A stretch of 28,383 nt of DNA from a virus (IMGVR_UViG_3300033146_002649:1-28383); one strand, 5' to 3'; shown: positions 13,334-22,631, counted from the stretch's first letter. The notes: generated from the sequence alone by a model not told the origin. Numbers and translations: made by a program.

Positions 13334-15907
13334 ATGGCAACAAATATACAAAAACTAAATTATAGAGTTACCACAGATGGTGTAAAGAAGTCTCAAAAAG
13401 AATTTGATGGTATGTCAGAGAGCGTAAAAGGTGTAGGTACTAGTGCAGTAGCAATGTTAGGAACTTTCGTCTCTGTTGGTGTAGTATTAAAAGGATTAAC
13501 AAATAGTTTCAATCTCTTCATTGAGCAAAGAAATAGTGTAATCTTAATGACTTCTGCAATATCAGAAATGAATGCAGAGGCAACATTATCAGCTAAAGGA
13601 CTTCAAGATTTAGCTAGTGGATTTCAAAAGGTTTCTAATATTGGTGATGAAAACATCTTAAAGAACATTTTTACTCCTATGATTAATTCAGGTGTTAAAG
13701 CTCAAGACACTATCAAACAATTAACACAAGTAATATTAGATAGTAATGCTAACAATAGAGGTAGTATAGAAAGTATTTCAGAGCAAATCAATGGTGTAAT
13801 AGATGGCAGTGTAACATCTTATACTAGATTAGCTAAGGTATTTCAAATATCAGTAGAAGAATTAAAAGGTGGTTTAGATGGACTATCTACTTCAACTCAA
13901 AGAGCAGGAGCATTAGCTACTATATTAGGTGGCAAGTATGAGGGAATGGCTAAAAAGACTATCAATCCAGTTCAACAAATGCAGAATGCAATAGGAGATG
14001 TAGGAGAAGAAGTTGGTAAAGCTTTTGCACCTATGATTACTGCAATGGCTAATAGTGTTTCTGGTTTCCTAAGTATCAAAGAAAATGTAGATAGTCTTGT
14101 TACTTCGATACAGATTTTATCAGGTTCTTTAATTTTGATAGGTACTAAGATGGTTACATTAAAGGCTATTGCTATCGGTAAGTATTTTGCAACAGCAGGA
14201 ATAAGTGTAGCAAAATATACCACATTCTTAGCAAAGGGTGGTTATGAAACTTTAGTCTTAGCAAAGGGATTAAAGAAAAATGTAGAGATGTTAAGAAAAT
14301 CGGCAATATCATGGAGAGAGGAGAGAGACGCTTGTAGGTCAGGTTTTGCAACAATGGAAACTAGAAAGATGTATGAAGATGGTCAAATAAGAGTTAGAGA
14401 AAAATATATGTCTCAAAACAAAAAATACATTGGCAACATGAAAGAAATTCGCACAGAAAATCAAGCATTTGCAAAATCCATAAAGCTAAATATTGGTTCA
14501 ATATTAGGTTGGATAACAGTGGCAACAACAGTAATAACAGTAGGTTACCAATTAGGCAAGTCTTTTGGTTGGTGGGGAGAAAAGGCAGAAGATGTAACTA
14601 AAAAGATGAAAGATTTAACCACTTCTGTTGGAGAATCAGCAGACGCATTATCAAACCTTAATAGAGTTGAGATTTTTGGTGAGGGAGAATTAGATAAGTT
14701 TTCAAAGATAGTTGAAGTATTTGAAGATTTGGGAATAAAAGTAAACAAAACAAAACTATTGGGAGACTCTAAGGGTGTGTACATAAAGGAATTAAAAGAG
14801 ATTGCAAGAGTTAAAATCGAGCATGAGGCTTTACGTTCACTTTATTTAGAGAGAGAAGAGGCACAACAAACATATAATAAACTATTAGATAGAGCTGAAA
14901 AGCTTAAAGCAAAGGGTTTAGGGAATACTGATGTAGGATTAATTAGATATAGAAATGTAGGAGATGAATTAACAGAAGCTAGTAAGAACCTAAATATCCT
15001 AAATGAGAGATATAAGGTACTTTACACATCTATAAATAAGGTAAGAAAGGCTAAAAAGGAAGATGAAGATAAAGATGAAATAGAGCCTAATGCAAGCCTA
15101 AGACAGGATAGAGAACAGCCAGATGGTTATCATAACTTTATACAATCCCAAATAGATGAGGCTAAAAGATTTGTAGCTTATCAAGATGGTGAACTAACAC
15201 ATAGAAAAGAATATTACAATGCTATTTCAGGGATATATAACGACTACCTTAATACACTATCCAAACATGGTGAAGAATATATGACAGCTAGAACTCTTCA
15301 GATAGATGGGGAGATGGACAAACTAAGAGAGTTTGGTGTTTCAGAGTCTCAAATACTAATAGCAAGGAAATTAGCATTAGATGAGTTGACAAATGGTGCT
15401 ACCGAAAGTAGTAATAAAATGATTGAGAGTTCAGGTGGGTTCAAACTATGGAGCGGTGTTGCTACAAACTCTATCAATGCTATTAGTAGTGAAATGATGG
15501 GTTGGATTAAGATAACAGCAAGGTCTACTAATGAGGGAGCTAAACTATGGTATGCTTTTGCTCAATCTATGATACAACAAATAGGGAAGATAATAACACA
15601 ACTATTAATAATGATTGCAGTTCAGAAGATTGCAGGAGCTTTTGGTATGAGTATGTTTGGAGGAACTGTTGGAAGTTTACTAACTGGATTTTTCAAAGAC
15701 GCACCAACAGGCGGAGGCACTTCAACATCTGCAAACCCTATTGACATCTCTTCAGGTAGTACATTATCAACACCAACAGGTGGAAGTGATATAATAGGAA
15801 AGCTAGAAGATGTTGTTAATGCTATATATCAAACTCAAACAAGAATAGGTGATATAGAGATGGCTAAAGTAGTTGAGAGCGGTAACTTACAAAGGGCGGT
15901 AATCTAA
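13334..15907 (+). CDS. Tail tape measure protein
   Basis: 857 aa, the longest gene of the window. The N-terminus is a long helix with a hydrophobic patch (about 35-60) and the repeated helical pattern of tape measures. Hydrophobic segments occur at about 387-416 and 741-790, where they could interact with the membrane during DNA ejection. The C-terminal region with FAQSMIQQIGKIITQLL resembles the ends of lambda-type tape measures. By the usual rule of about 0.15 nm per residue the tail would be roughly 125-130 nm, an estimate only. A GAGG site lies 7 bases before the ATG. Confidence 0.92.
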   Translation: MATNIQKLNYRVTTDGVKKSQKEFDGMSESVKGVGTSAVAMLGTFVSVGVVLKGLTNSFNLFIEQRNSVILMTSAISEMNAEATLSAKGLQDLASGFQKVSNIGDENILKNIFTPMINSGVKAQDTIKQLTQVILDSNANNRGSIESISEQINGVIDGSVTSYTRLAKVFQISVEELKGGLDGLSTSTQRAGALATILGGKYEGMAKKTINPVQQMQNAIGDVGEEVGKAFAPMITAMANSVSGFLSIKENVDSLVTSIQILSGSLILIGTKMVTLKAIAIGKYFATAGISVAKYTTFLAKGGYETLVLAKGLKKNVEMLRKSAISWREERDACRSGFATMETRKMYEDGQIRVREKYMSQNKKYIGNMKEIRTENQAFAKSIKLNIGSILGWITVATTVITVGYQLGKSFGWWGEKAEDVTKKMKDLTTSVGESADALSNLNRVEIFGEGELDKFSKIVEVFEDLGIKVNKTKLLGDSKGVYIKELKEIARVKIEHEALRSLYLEREEAQQTYNKLLDRAEKLKAKGLGNTDVGLIRYRNVGDELTEASKNLNILNERYKVLYTSINKVRKAKKEDEDKDEIEPNASLRQDREQPDGYHNFIQSQIDEAKRFVAYQDGELTHRKEYYNAISGIYNDYLNTLSKHGEEYMTARTLQIDGEMDKLREFGVSESQILIARKLALDELTNGATESSNKMIESSGGFKLWSGVATNSINAISSEMMGWIKITARSTNEGAKLWYAFAQSMIQQIGKIITQLLIMIAVQKIAGAFGMSMFGGTVGSLLTGFFKDAPTGGGTSTSANPIDISSGSTLSTPTGGSDIIGKLEDVVNAIYQTQTRIGDIEMAKVVESGNLQRAVI

Positions 15908-15909
15908 TT

Positions 15910-17655
15910 ATGAGACTAAAATTATATGAGTTGGTATATGGAGACACACTAAATTACACAGATTATCTTATTGATGAAGTTGAAATAGCAGATGTAAAGC
16001 TACCAACTAAGAAACTAACATCTGTAAACTACTTTAATATAGAGGGGGAGCAATTATCTGTTAGTTTCTTAATGACAGACAGCTTAAATATCCCCTTATT
16101 ACTAAATAGAAACAGCTTTACTCATTACTTCTCAACAGATTTATTAAGACTTTATGGTGTTGTTGTAGACGATGGTAACAATAGTTTATTTGAGGGAATG
16201 GTAAAGACAGCCTTTGATTATGATGAGGGAACAATGCTAGTTAGTAAGCTTACTTTATTAGATGGTGTTTACATACTTAATAAATATTGGTTAGGTGATA
16301 AGGATATACCTATGAAAGACCCTGTATATATTGATAACTTCCCAGATGATGGAGATAATTATGGTATGGAGGTTTCAAATGTTTGGGATTTACCTATCAA
16401 TACCTTATTTGATTATATTAAATTTGGAACAATCTATATTAAAGGACTTAGAAGTAAGCAGATAAATACTAAGACTGCTTTACAAATGATAGTTAGAGAA
16501 AAGTTATTCAAACAATACACACCTTTCAGACTTAATTATGATAGTTTCGACTATGGAGAAAAGACAGTCAACTTTAATGATGTTGAAGTAGCTACATTAG
16601 AAGATTTATTTATTGACTTTGACTTAGAAAATGATAATCAAGTAGTATTAGGTGAGCTAGGTTCAGAGGATTATTTCTCTAAATATAATATAAGTGTTTT
16701 CTTACAAAAGGATTATTACAGGAATAACCCAACACCAGAAGAGGGAGATTTCATTGGTGAGGGTTGTTTCTTATGGTTCATAACTTATAAATCTGTATTT
16801 GAAAGAGAGTATTATCACTTAGTAGAGGACTTAACAATAAGTAAATTCTCAATTAGATATAGTGATGGTAGCTTTACAAAAGTACAAGAGGACTCAATAA
16901 GCTCTGATAAGGTAATGACAGCTATGGAAGAGTACATAGGAACAGGTCAAGAGTTCTTATATGCTAACTTTCTTAGAGGTGAAATATATGAATATGATAC
17001 TATCTTTAGAGATAATGTTAGTTATACCCCTGAAAGCAGAGAGCTAAGTTATTACTACAACAACGCTTTAGAGGGATTTCCTACAACTATAAACGTGCCA
17101 TCTTATACAGGTGGGTTATATAGTGATGTAGCAACATTAACAGTAGACTTGACAGCTGATAGTAAACCAGTATTATATAGTTCAGTTAATAACTTTGTCT
17201 ATGACACCTCTGATATAACCTTATCAAAAAGAAGAGATAGCGATGTCCTAAAGAGTTTATGTATATTAGACAACATAACACCAATAACAGATGGACACTT
17301 GATTAAATTCATTAATAAGATACCTTATGAGGTCTCTACACCATCGGCAGTAATCAATTTATACGACCATGAATGTAGAACAAAATATGTTTCAAGCACA
17401 ATTAATAGGTTTTCAACTAAAGATGTTGAGCCAATGTTTAATGGTTACTTCTTATCTATCTTCTATCAAGAGTTGTATAGTTACCTTTATGACAATTATA
17501 ATGTAAAGAAAACATTTGAACTGTTTAGCACCAACTCTAAGATAAGCACATTAGCTCTAGGTGATACTATTCAACATAATGGAAACACTTATTTTGTTAT
17601 AGAGTATTCAACAACAAACAATATAACAACAATAACAACAATGGGAGAGAGATAA
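15910..17655 (+). CDS. Tail hub / baseplate protein (putative)
   Basis: 581 aa, placed directly after the tape measure with a 2-bp gap. The N-terminal 100 residues look like a beta-rich tail-hub domain (pattern YTDYLIDEVEIADVKLPTKK). The C-terminus ends in a small beta segment (LGDTIQHNGNTYFVIEY, about 555-571) often seen in tail-hub proteins. Aromatic and acidic residues are abundant. It is probably the distal tail/hub protein at the tip of the tube. No enzymatic motif such as a lysozyme or peptidase domain was seen. Confidence 0.62.
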   Translation: MRLKLYELVYGDTLNYTDYLIDEVEIADVKLPTKKLTSVNYFNIEGEQLSVSFLMTDSLNIPLLLNRNSFTHYFSTDLLRLYGVVVDDGNNSLFEGMVKTAFDYDEGTMLVSKLTLLDGVYILNKYWLGDKDIPMKDPVYIDNFPDDGDNYGMEVSNVWDLPINTLFDYIKFGTIYIKGLRSKQINTKTALQMIVREKLFKQYTPFRLNYDSFDYGEKTVNFNDVEVATLEDLFIDFDLENDNQVVLGELGSEDYFSKYNISVFLQKDYYRNNPTPEEGDFIGEGCFLWFITYKSVFEREYYHLVEDLTISKFSIRYSDGSFTKVQEDSISSDKVMTAMEEYIGTGQEFLYANFLRGEIYEYDTIFRDNVSYTPESRELSYYYNNALEGFPTTINVPSYTGGLYSDVATLTVDLTADSKPVLYSSVNNFVYDTSDITLSKRRDSDVLKSLCILDNITPITDGHLIKFINKIPYEVSTPSAVINLYDHECRTKYVSSTINRFSTKDVEPMFNGYFLSIFYQELYSYLYDNYNVKKTFELFSTNSKISTLALGDTIQHNGNTYFVIEYSTTNNITTITTMGER

Positions 17656-17658
17656 GCT

Positions 17659-18222
17659 ATGAGCTATAAACAATTATTCGATACAGGGGAAGTATGTTTA
17701 CATTTCCCAGAAAGTGGCGAGGATTTGATATTTGAGACAGCAACAGTACTTATGGATTGGACTAAGGAGCTAACACAAATAACTACTAGTTCAGGTCTTA
17801 TCTGTTCTAAGTTTTTAGGATATAGAGCAAACATAAGTATAGATATTTTTAACTTTTGTGACAATGATTTTACTAATATCTTAACATTATTAGAATATAT
17901 TAGAGAACACACAAATAGAGATAGCACAGATTTACCTTTCTATATCATACCTAGAAGTAATAATGTAACTGGTTCTCAATACTATTGTAACCTTGTAACA
18001 AAGGATATAGAGTTTGGTGATGTTGATGAGAATGATAATACAGGTCAAACATTAACATTAGAGTTTGAAACAGCAGGAAGAGTCGCTAAGATACCTATTT
18101 ACAGTACTTTAGCAGAGGCTATATTAATGTTTGTTGAGGGTGGTGTAGAAGAAGAGTTACAAGTCTCTAAGAACTATCAAGTAGAAAGTATAAGAATATT
18201 AGAAGAAGAGGAGACAGTATAA
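17659..18222 (+). CDS. Tail-tip protein, paralogue of the adhesin N-terminal domain
   Basis: 187 aa. Its whole length matches the first 150 or so residues of the next gene: both have F/I-x-F, a T/S-rich strand and GLICSKFLGYR or GNIIRKTRGYR, then a paired IDIFN / IEILN, then FYIIPR / FRIYPK, then a GQTLTLEFETAGR / GQILNFNVKGR end. This is most likely a domain that docks to the tail tip. It begins 3 bp after its neighbour and ends one base before the adhesin start, so the two are probably translated together. The function is inferred from this pairing. Confidence 0.7.
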   Translation: MSYKQLFDTGEVCLHFPESGEDLIFETATVLMDWTKELTQITTSSGLICSKFLGYRANISIDIFNFCDNDFTNILTLLEYIREHTNRDSTDLPFYIIPRSNNVTGSQYYCNLVTKDIEFGDVDENDNTGQTLTLEFETAGRVAKIPIYSTLAEAILMFVEGGVEEELQVSKNYQVESIRILEEEETV

Positions 18223-19818
18223 ATGGCATATAAAAAGATATATGGAAGAGGTGGAGTAGCAGTAGGTGTAGGATTAGAGAACTTTATTTTTCCAGATGGG
18301 AAAGCAACAAACCTTAAATTTACACCAGAAGTAGACTCAATGACAACTAATAATGGAAATATCATTAGAAAGACTAGAGGTTATAGGTTCTCATGTTCTA
18401 TTGAGATACTAAATGATGGTACTGTAAGCGATACTTTCATTAATATGGTAGATAGACTAGGTACAGACATAACAAGCTTTAGAATCTACCCTAAGATAGG
18501 TTGGTTGCCAGATGGAGCATATAACTTAGCAGAGACACCTAACTATGAATGTGTACTATCTTCAGCTTTGAAGTTTAGTCATATAAGTGACAGAGAAGAT
18601 ATGGGGCAGATACTTAATTTTAATGTTAAAGGTAGAGCATTATTAGAAGATTTACCTAGTTATCAATTTGACAATTTCCCTCTTCAAGGTAGTGGTACTC
18701 AAGCATTTCCTTTCTTAATTCAAACAATAGAGGACTTTATGTTTCTACATGATGAAGATTATTTATGGGAACATTCATATTATTATAAGCAGACAATAGC
18801 AGAATTAGACCTAACAGATACAAGCATGTTCTTAGGTGGATTAGGTTATAGACCTATTGGAACTTATGAAAATAAATTTAGAGGACATTATGATGGAGAC
18901 AACAATGTAATATCAAACTTTAATTATAGTGTTACAGATACTAATGATATTGGATTGTTTGGTATATGTAGTAGAGGTAGTTTTAGAAATATGCAATTTG
19001 AATTTTGTAGGCTCATAGGTAGTGGTGATAGTGAAAGGTTTGGGATATTAGTAGCTAGAACTTATTATACTTATCTACGCAATATAAACCTATATAGATG
19101 TAGAGTATCTGCACAAAGATATACAGGTGGTATTGTTGGACAAGCTTATTACACTAGTATGAATAAGTGTTCTAATAACAGCTTTTTTGGTGGTGGAAGC
19201 TCCTCTGTTTATGCTCCTCATGGAAGTGTAGGAGGCTTAATAGGATATGCAGATACAACAACATTAAGAGACTGTTGGGTAAGAGTAGAAGTAAAATCAT
19301 CTAGTAGTTGTGGTGGATTAGTAGGCTATCTAAGAACTCATTCTAATATAATTACAAGTTTCTCCACAGGTAATGTAACCACTCAAAGTATTGGTGGAGG
19401 GCTTACTGGTTATTGTGATGGTAAAATATCAAACAGTTATTCAAGAAGTAATGTGAAAAGAATATCCTCTACGGCAACAGGTAAGTTGGGGGGATTAACA
19501 GGTTTTATGGGGTTCAAAGCAGAGATAATTAATAGCTTTTGTACTGGTGATGTTGTAACAGGCTCTCCAGATACAGGAGGTTTCATAGGCTTAAAAGATG
19601 AGGGAGCTGAATCTGTTTTCTCATTTTGGGATATAGACACCTCTAATTGGTTAACCAGTACAGACAGTGGTGAAATAGGACACCACACAACGGTATTAAC
19701 TACAAGAAGTTTTTATATCTTATGGAACTTTTCAACAGTGTGGTCAATGGACAATTCAGGTGTAATCAATGATGGTTATCCCTATTTAATGCAGATAGAT
19801 AGTACACACCAACAATAA
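18223..19818 (+). CDS. Receptor-binding adhesin with GLUG repeats
   Basis: 531 aa. Residues 1-150 form the anchor domain shared with the preceding gene. Residues about 240-480 contain GLUG-type repeats: GGIVGQ (302), GGLIGY (336), GGLVGY (363), GGLTGY (392), GGLTGF (423) and GGFIGL (451), with intervening strands such as NSYSRSNV. The C-terminus ends with the GYPYLM motif (517-522). GLUG repeats form beta-helical surfaces in bacterial secreted or cell-wall proteins. This suggests a tail spike that binds host surface polysaccharide, its repeats perhaps captured from a bacterial adhesin. It has no visible enzymatic active site. Confidence 0.8.
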   Translation: MAYKKIYGRGGVAVGVGLENFIFPDGKATNLKFTPEVDSMTTNNGNIIRKTRGYRFSCSIEILNDGTVSDTFINMVDRLGTDITSFRIYPKIGWLPDGAYNLAETPNYECVLSSALKFSHISDREDMGQILNFNVKGRALLEDLPSYQFDNFPLQGSGTQAFPFLIQTIEDFMFLHDEDYLWEHSYYYKQTIAELDLTDTSMFLGGLGYRPIGTYENKFRGHYDGDNNVISNFNYSVTDTNDIGLFGICSRGSFRNMQFEFCRLIGSGDSERFGILVARTYYTYLRNINLYRCRVSAQRYTGGIVGQAYYTSMNKCSNNSFFGGGSSSVYAPHGSVGGLIGYADTTTLRDCWVRVEVKSSSSCGGLVGYLRTHSNIITSFSTGNVTTQSIGGGLTGYCDGKISNSYSRSNVKRISSTATGKLGGLTGFMGFKAEIINSFCTGDVVTGSPDTGGFIGLKDEGAESVFSFWDIDTSNWLTSTDSGEIGHHTTVLTTRSFYILWNFSTVWSMDNSGVINDGYPYLMQIDSTHQQ

Positions 19819-19858
19819 ATAAAAATACAAATATATATAAAAGGAAGTAAATAATAAT

Positions 19859-20599
19859 ATGGCAAAGACAATAAGAGCAATAGCAAGAGTAGTAGACGAA
19901 GACGTAGTAAGAACAGGTATATGGTATTTTGCAACAGACCCAGAAAGTGGTGATAGTGGTAAAATCAAAATGGAAGATGTAGCTAAGGCAACAGTACTAT
20001 TAGAATTTCCTAATACTACCGCACCAGAAATAGAGAGAGTATGTGCAGATACAACTGTAACAGGAACAGAAATAGACCAATTAGCAGGTGTTAATGTAGG
20101 TGGAAATACAGCAGGAGACATTATAACAACTAATGGTACGCAAACCCTTACAAACAAAGGACTTACAACACCTCTAATCAATGGAGAGGAAGTAACAGTA
20201 AATGGTACTCAACTAGACTTGCTAAGTGGTTGCAGTTCAACAGGTAATCTCCGTAATGTAGAGCAAGGTGGTAATATAGGTAATCCAACAGTAACAGTAG
20301 ATGAGTCAAGAGTAGCTCATGGATATACTGAAATAAATGCTTCTGCTGATATGGACTTTACTTTATTGCCTACCACAAACAATGTTAGAAGTGAACAAGT
20401 AACAATATTTAATTCAACTACTAGTGGAGCTAAGGTTTACATTTATGCTACTTCACCAGATGTATTTAGATATACGAGTTCTAGTGGTTTAGACTCAACA
20501 TGCACTAGAATGACTCTCTCAGATGAGGGTATAGTTCATTTAATGGCTTATAAGAAAGGTTGGTTGGTTCTAGGTAAGGCAGGAATAAGTTTTAGCTAA
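19859..20599 (+). CDS. Tail or head fibre-like structural protein
   Basis: 246 aa. The central part (about 75-125) contains the fibre-type repeat TLTNKGLTTPLINGEEVTV, a pattern of trimeric phage fibres. The C-terminal part (from about 155) looks like a compact beta domain (VTIFNSTTSGAKVYIYA) that could be the tip. The start has AAGGAA 12 bases upstream and the second codon is GCA, as in other abundant virion genes here. It follows the adhesin by about 40 bp. Whether it is on the tail or on the head cannot be told. Confidence 0.68.
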   Translation: MAKTIRAIARVVDEDVVRTGIWYFATDPESGDSGKIKMEDVAKATVLLEFPNTTAPEIERVCADTTVTGTEIDQLAGVNVGGNTAGDIITTNGTQTLTNKGLTTPLINGEEVTVNGTQLDLLSGCSSTGNLRNVEQGGNIGNPTVTVDESRVAHGYTEINASADMDFTLLPTTNNVRSEQVTIFNSTTSGAKVYIYATSPDVFRYTSSSGLDSTCTRMTLSDEGIVHLMAYKKGWLVLGKAGISFS

Positions 20600-20607
20600 A
20601 TAATAAA

Positions 20608-20650
20608 GGGGGTGTAAAATCCCCCCTAAGGTACAGAGGGATAAAGATAA
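20608..20650 (+). promoter_or_regulatory. C-tract element E5 with upstream hairpin
   Basis: A variant of the element at 2652 (CCCCCCTAAGGTACAGAGGG from 20621) is preceded by GGGGG (20608-20612), which pairs with the C tract across TGTAAAAT. The hairpin has no T tract and may instead be an attenuator or hide the element in RNA. It precedes the holin candidate by 67 bp. Confidence 0.6.
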
Positions 20651-20684
20651 ATAATTAACAATATATAAGAGGAGAAAAGAAGAG

Positions 20685-21086
20685 ATGGAAATACTAAAAA
20701 CATTATTAATGGATAATATACCTATGGTAATATTAATTGTATCTAGTGTATTAGCAGTTGTAATAGGCAAGCTAATGAAAAAGGAAATTGATAAAAAGGA
20801 TATTCAAGAAATCATAGAGAAACTTTTAGTTATATTTATGGATATTGAAATAGCGGTTAAAGAAGATAAGATAGCAAACCTAGTGAATCTTCCAAAACAT
20901 AAACTGTTAGATGTTGCAGTAGAAAGACTTAGAAAAGAAGTACCTAAAAAAATAATTAAGAAGATTGAAAAAGATAAGAAGTTTTTATCGGTTAAATCAT
21001 TCGCACAATTTACATGGGATTTAGTAGGTAAAGACTTTGTTAAGAAAAACATTAAAGAATTTATAAACAAGAAAAAGGGGAAATAA
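20685..21086 (+). CDS. Holin-like protein
   Basis: 133 aa with a GGAG site. One hydrophobic segment (about 11-31, NIPMVILIVSSVLAVVIGK) is followed by a lysine-rich helical tail. This matches the layout of LL-H-type holins, which form a pore in the cell membrane at lysis. It is first after element E5 at the end of the virion genes. No lysin gene lies next to it. A membrane-anchored coiled coil of another function cannot be excluded. Confidence 0.6.
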   Translation: MEILKTLLMDNIPMVILIVSSVLAVVIGKLMKKEIDKKDIQEIIEKLLVIFMDIEIAVKEDKIANLVNLPKHKLLDVAVERLRKEVPKKIIKKIEKDKKFLSVKSFAQFTWDLVGKDFVKKNIKEFINKKKGK

Positions 21087-21087
21087 G

Positions 21088-21345
21088 ATGAGTGCAATAG
21101 GAGATAGCTTAGCTAACATGACAGCTAGTAGCTTTGTAGTAATTAATGGTGGAGAAACAGTAGACACAAAGAACTTTATAGCTCTTTTAGTCCTTTCAGA
21201 AGAGGGAGAATTAGGCAATATAACATTTTCAAATGAAAATACAGAAGATTTGACAGGTGAGGAGCTACCTCAAGGGTTTATGCTTTCAGGTCAATTCACA
21301 AGTGTCCAAGTTATCACTGGAAAAGTAATAGCTTATCAAAGGTAA
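21088..21345 (+). CDS. Small virion-type beta protein, paralogue 1
   Basis: 85 aa, two bases after its neighbour, with GGGGAAATAAG as a ribosome site. It has the pattern VLSEEGELGNITF...DLTGEELPQGF...VQVITGKVIAY, shared with the next two genes. Short proteins of this shape (strands, a 'lp-x-G-f' turn, and a final 'v-i-tGkviay' strand) occur near phage fibre genes and may decorate the virion. No function is proven. Confidence 0.72.
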   Translation: MSAIGDSLANMTASSFVVINGGETVDTKNFIALLVLSEEGELGNITFSNENTEDLTGEELPQGFMLSGQFTSVQVITGKVIAYQR

Positions 21346-21351
21346 AGACAA

Positions 21352-21603
21352 ATGAGTTACGTTGATAAAATTTCAAGGTTGACAGCCACTCATTTTGTAC
21401 CTTTAGAAGTTGGTGTTAATAATACTAAACATATTTCTGCCTTTACTATCATTTCAGAAGAGGCGACATTAGGCACTATTATTCTTGAAGATGGTACAGT
21501 ACTAGACCTTTCTAGTTATCCTCTTCAGGTAGGGTTTTTAATCCCTTTGCCTATGGTTTCAATAGAGGTTATCTCTGGTGTAGTTAGGGGGTTTCTAAGA
21601 TGA
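21352..21603 (+). CDS. Small virion-type beta protein, paralogue 2
   Basis: 83 aa and the most diverged of the three: it has IISEEATLGTIIL and VGFLIPLPMVSIEVISGVVRGF, but the DLTGEELP block is reduced to LDLSSYPLQ. It lies 6 bp after paralogue 1 and overlaps the next start by 4 bp (ATGA), so all three are likely co-translated. The ribosome site is weak (GGTAAAG). Confidence 0.72.
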   Translation: MSYVDKISRLTATHFVPLEVGVNNTKHISAFTIISEEATLGTIILEDGTVLDLSSYPLQVGFLIPLPMVSIEVISGVVRGFLR

Positions 21604-21863
21604 AGAATTATAAATCTGATAAGTGGAATGGTATGGTGGGGAATATAGCACAAGTAGTAGAAGATGGGGAAAGCATAACAGGAAGTATTATAGGATTTCA
21701 TGTTATTTCAGAAGAAGCAACATTAGGTAATATAACATTTTCAAATGGTGCAGAAGATGTAGACTTAACAGGTGAGGAATTACCTCATGGTTTTTGCATT
21801 AACGCTATGTGTATCAATACTTTAGAGGTTATTACTGGAGCTTTGTTGGTATATTTTAGATAA
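21600..21863 (+). CDS. Small virion-type beta protein, paralogue 3
   Basis: 87 aa with a 17-residue N-terminal extension relative to the others (MKNYKSDKWNGMVGNIA). VISEEATLGNITFSNG and DLTGEELPHGF match paralogue 1 closely. It is the last gene of the late region; the transcript ends at the terminator at 21894. The triplet probably arose by tandem duplication. Confidence 0.72.
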   Translation: MKNYKSDKWNGMVGNIAQVVEDGESITGSIIGFHVISEEATLGNITFSNGAEDVDLTGEELPHGFCINAMCINTLEVITGALLVYFR

Positions 21864-21893
21864 GAAGATTAATTAATTTTTAAATAAATATAG

Positions 21894-21930
21894 AAAGGGA
21901 GAACAATTATTTTGCTCTCCCTTTTTTTTA
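21894..21930 (+). terminator. Terminator between convergent operons
   Basis: AAAGGGAG (21894-21901) pairs with CTCCCTTT (21917-21924) and continues into a T-run. It lies in the gap between the rightward late region and the leftward early operon. The A-run at its start also gives a weaker U-rich tail for the opposite strand, so it may act both ways. Confidence 0.85.
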
Positions 21931-21947
21931 TTATACACTAACTCATA

Positions 21948-22631
21948 CTAATACAAGTCACCACTTGCTATTCTTTGTCTTCTCTTTATTCTGTTTTCTA
22001 TCTCTATTTTTTTCTCTTCTGTCACTCTCTGCTCCTCCTCCAATCTCTCTTTTCTTCTACTAACAGCTCTTAATCTTTTCATTTCTTTTTCTTTTCTTCT
22101 TTGTTCATCATTATGTTTTTTGTTATTTTCTTCAAGCAAAAGCTTATCTTCTCTTATTTTTCTAATATCTCTCCTATGTTTTTTACTTTCAAGAATGAAA
22201 TTTCTATTCTCTTCAGCCTCAATGTCAACATGTTTTCTCCAGTTGGGTAATTGCCTACGAAGAGTGCAGTCCTCTATCTCTCCATACTCCACCATTTTCT
22301 TGTACACCTTTTGTTTTCTATATTTTTCTATCAACTTCTCAAAGACACTTTTTAGCTTTTCCCCCTCCCTTTTAGAAATTGTAAGAAATTTTGATAAACC
22401 ATGAGAAGTAAAAGAATAAGAAAGAAGAGGGTTTCTATAATTCCTACATAATCCCCAAACATCGCTCAAACCTTTTAAGTCATAATCCAATGTTGGTTTT
22501 GGCAGTTTAGGGGAAACCTCTTTATCACACCTCTTGCATACAATATTATTAGTGTTTACAAAAGTCAAAAAATCCCCCTCATATATTATCTCTCTTCCAC
22601 ACATTTCACAAAAAACTATTTCCTTACTCAC
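21948..22631 (-). CDS. Zinc-ribbon protein with basic coiled coil
   Basis: 227 aa. Four cysteines at 8, 11, 32 and 35 (CEMC and CKRC) form a clear zinc-ribbon-like site. Residues about 130-220 are highly charged and form a long basic coiled coil rich in arginine, lysine and glutamate. The middle (60-110) is helical and aromatic-rich. Such a layout suits a nucleic-acid or polymerase-binding protein. It is last in the left operon and overlaps the preceding gene by 4 bp. No family is recognised and no catalytic motif is seen. Confidence 0.72.
   Translation of the reverse strand: MSKEIVFCEMCGREIIYEGDFLTFVNTNNIVCKRCDKEVSPKLPKPTLDYDLKGLSDVWGLCRNYRNPLLSYSFTSHGLSKFLTISKREGEKLKSVFEKLIEKYRKQKVYKKMVEYGEIEDCTLRRQLPNWRKHVDIEAEENRNFILESKKHRRDIRKIREDKLLLEENNKKHNDEQRRKEKEMKRLRAVSRRKERLEEEQRVTEEKKIEIENRIKRRQRIASGDLY

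Noticed and set aside
15547-15744. 65-codon frame inside the tape measure
   Set aside because: It is a shadow of the long tape measure frame with no start context.
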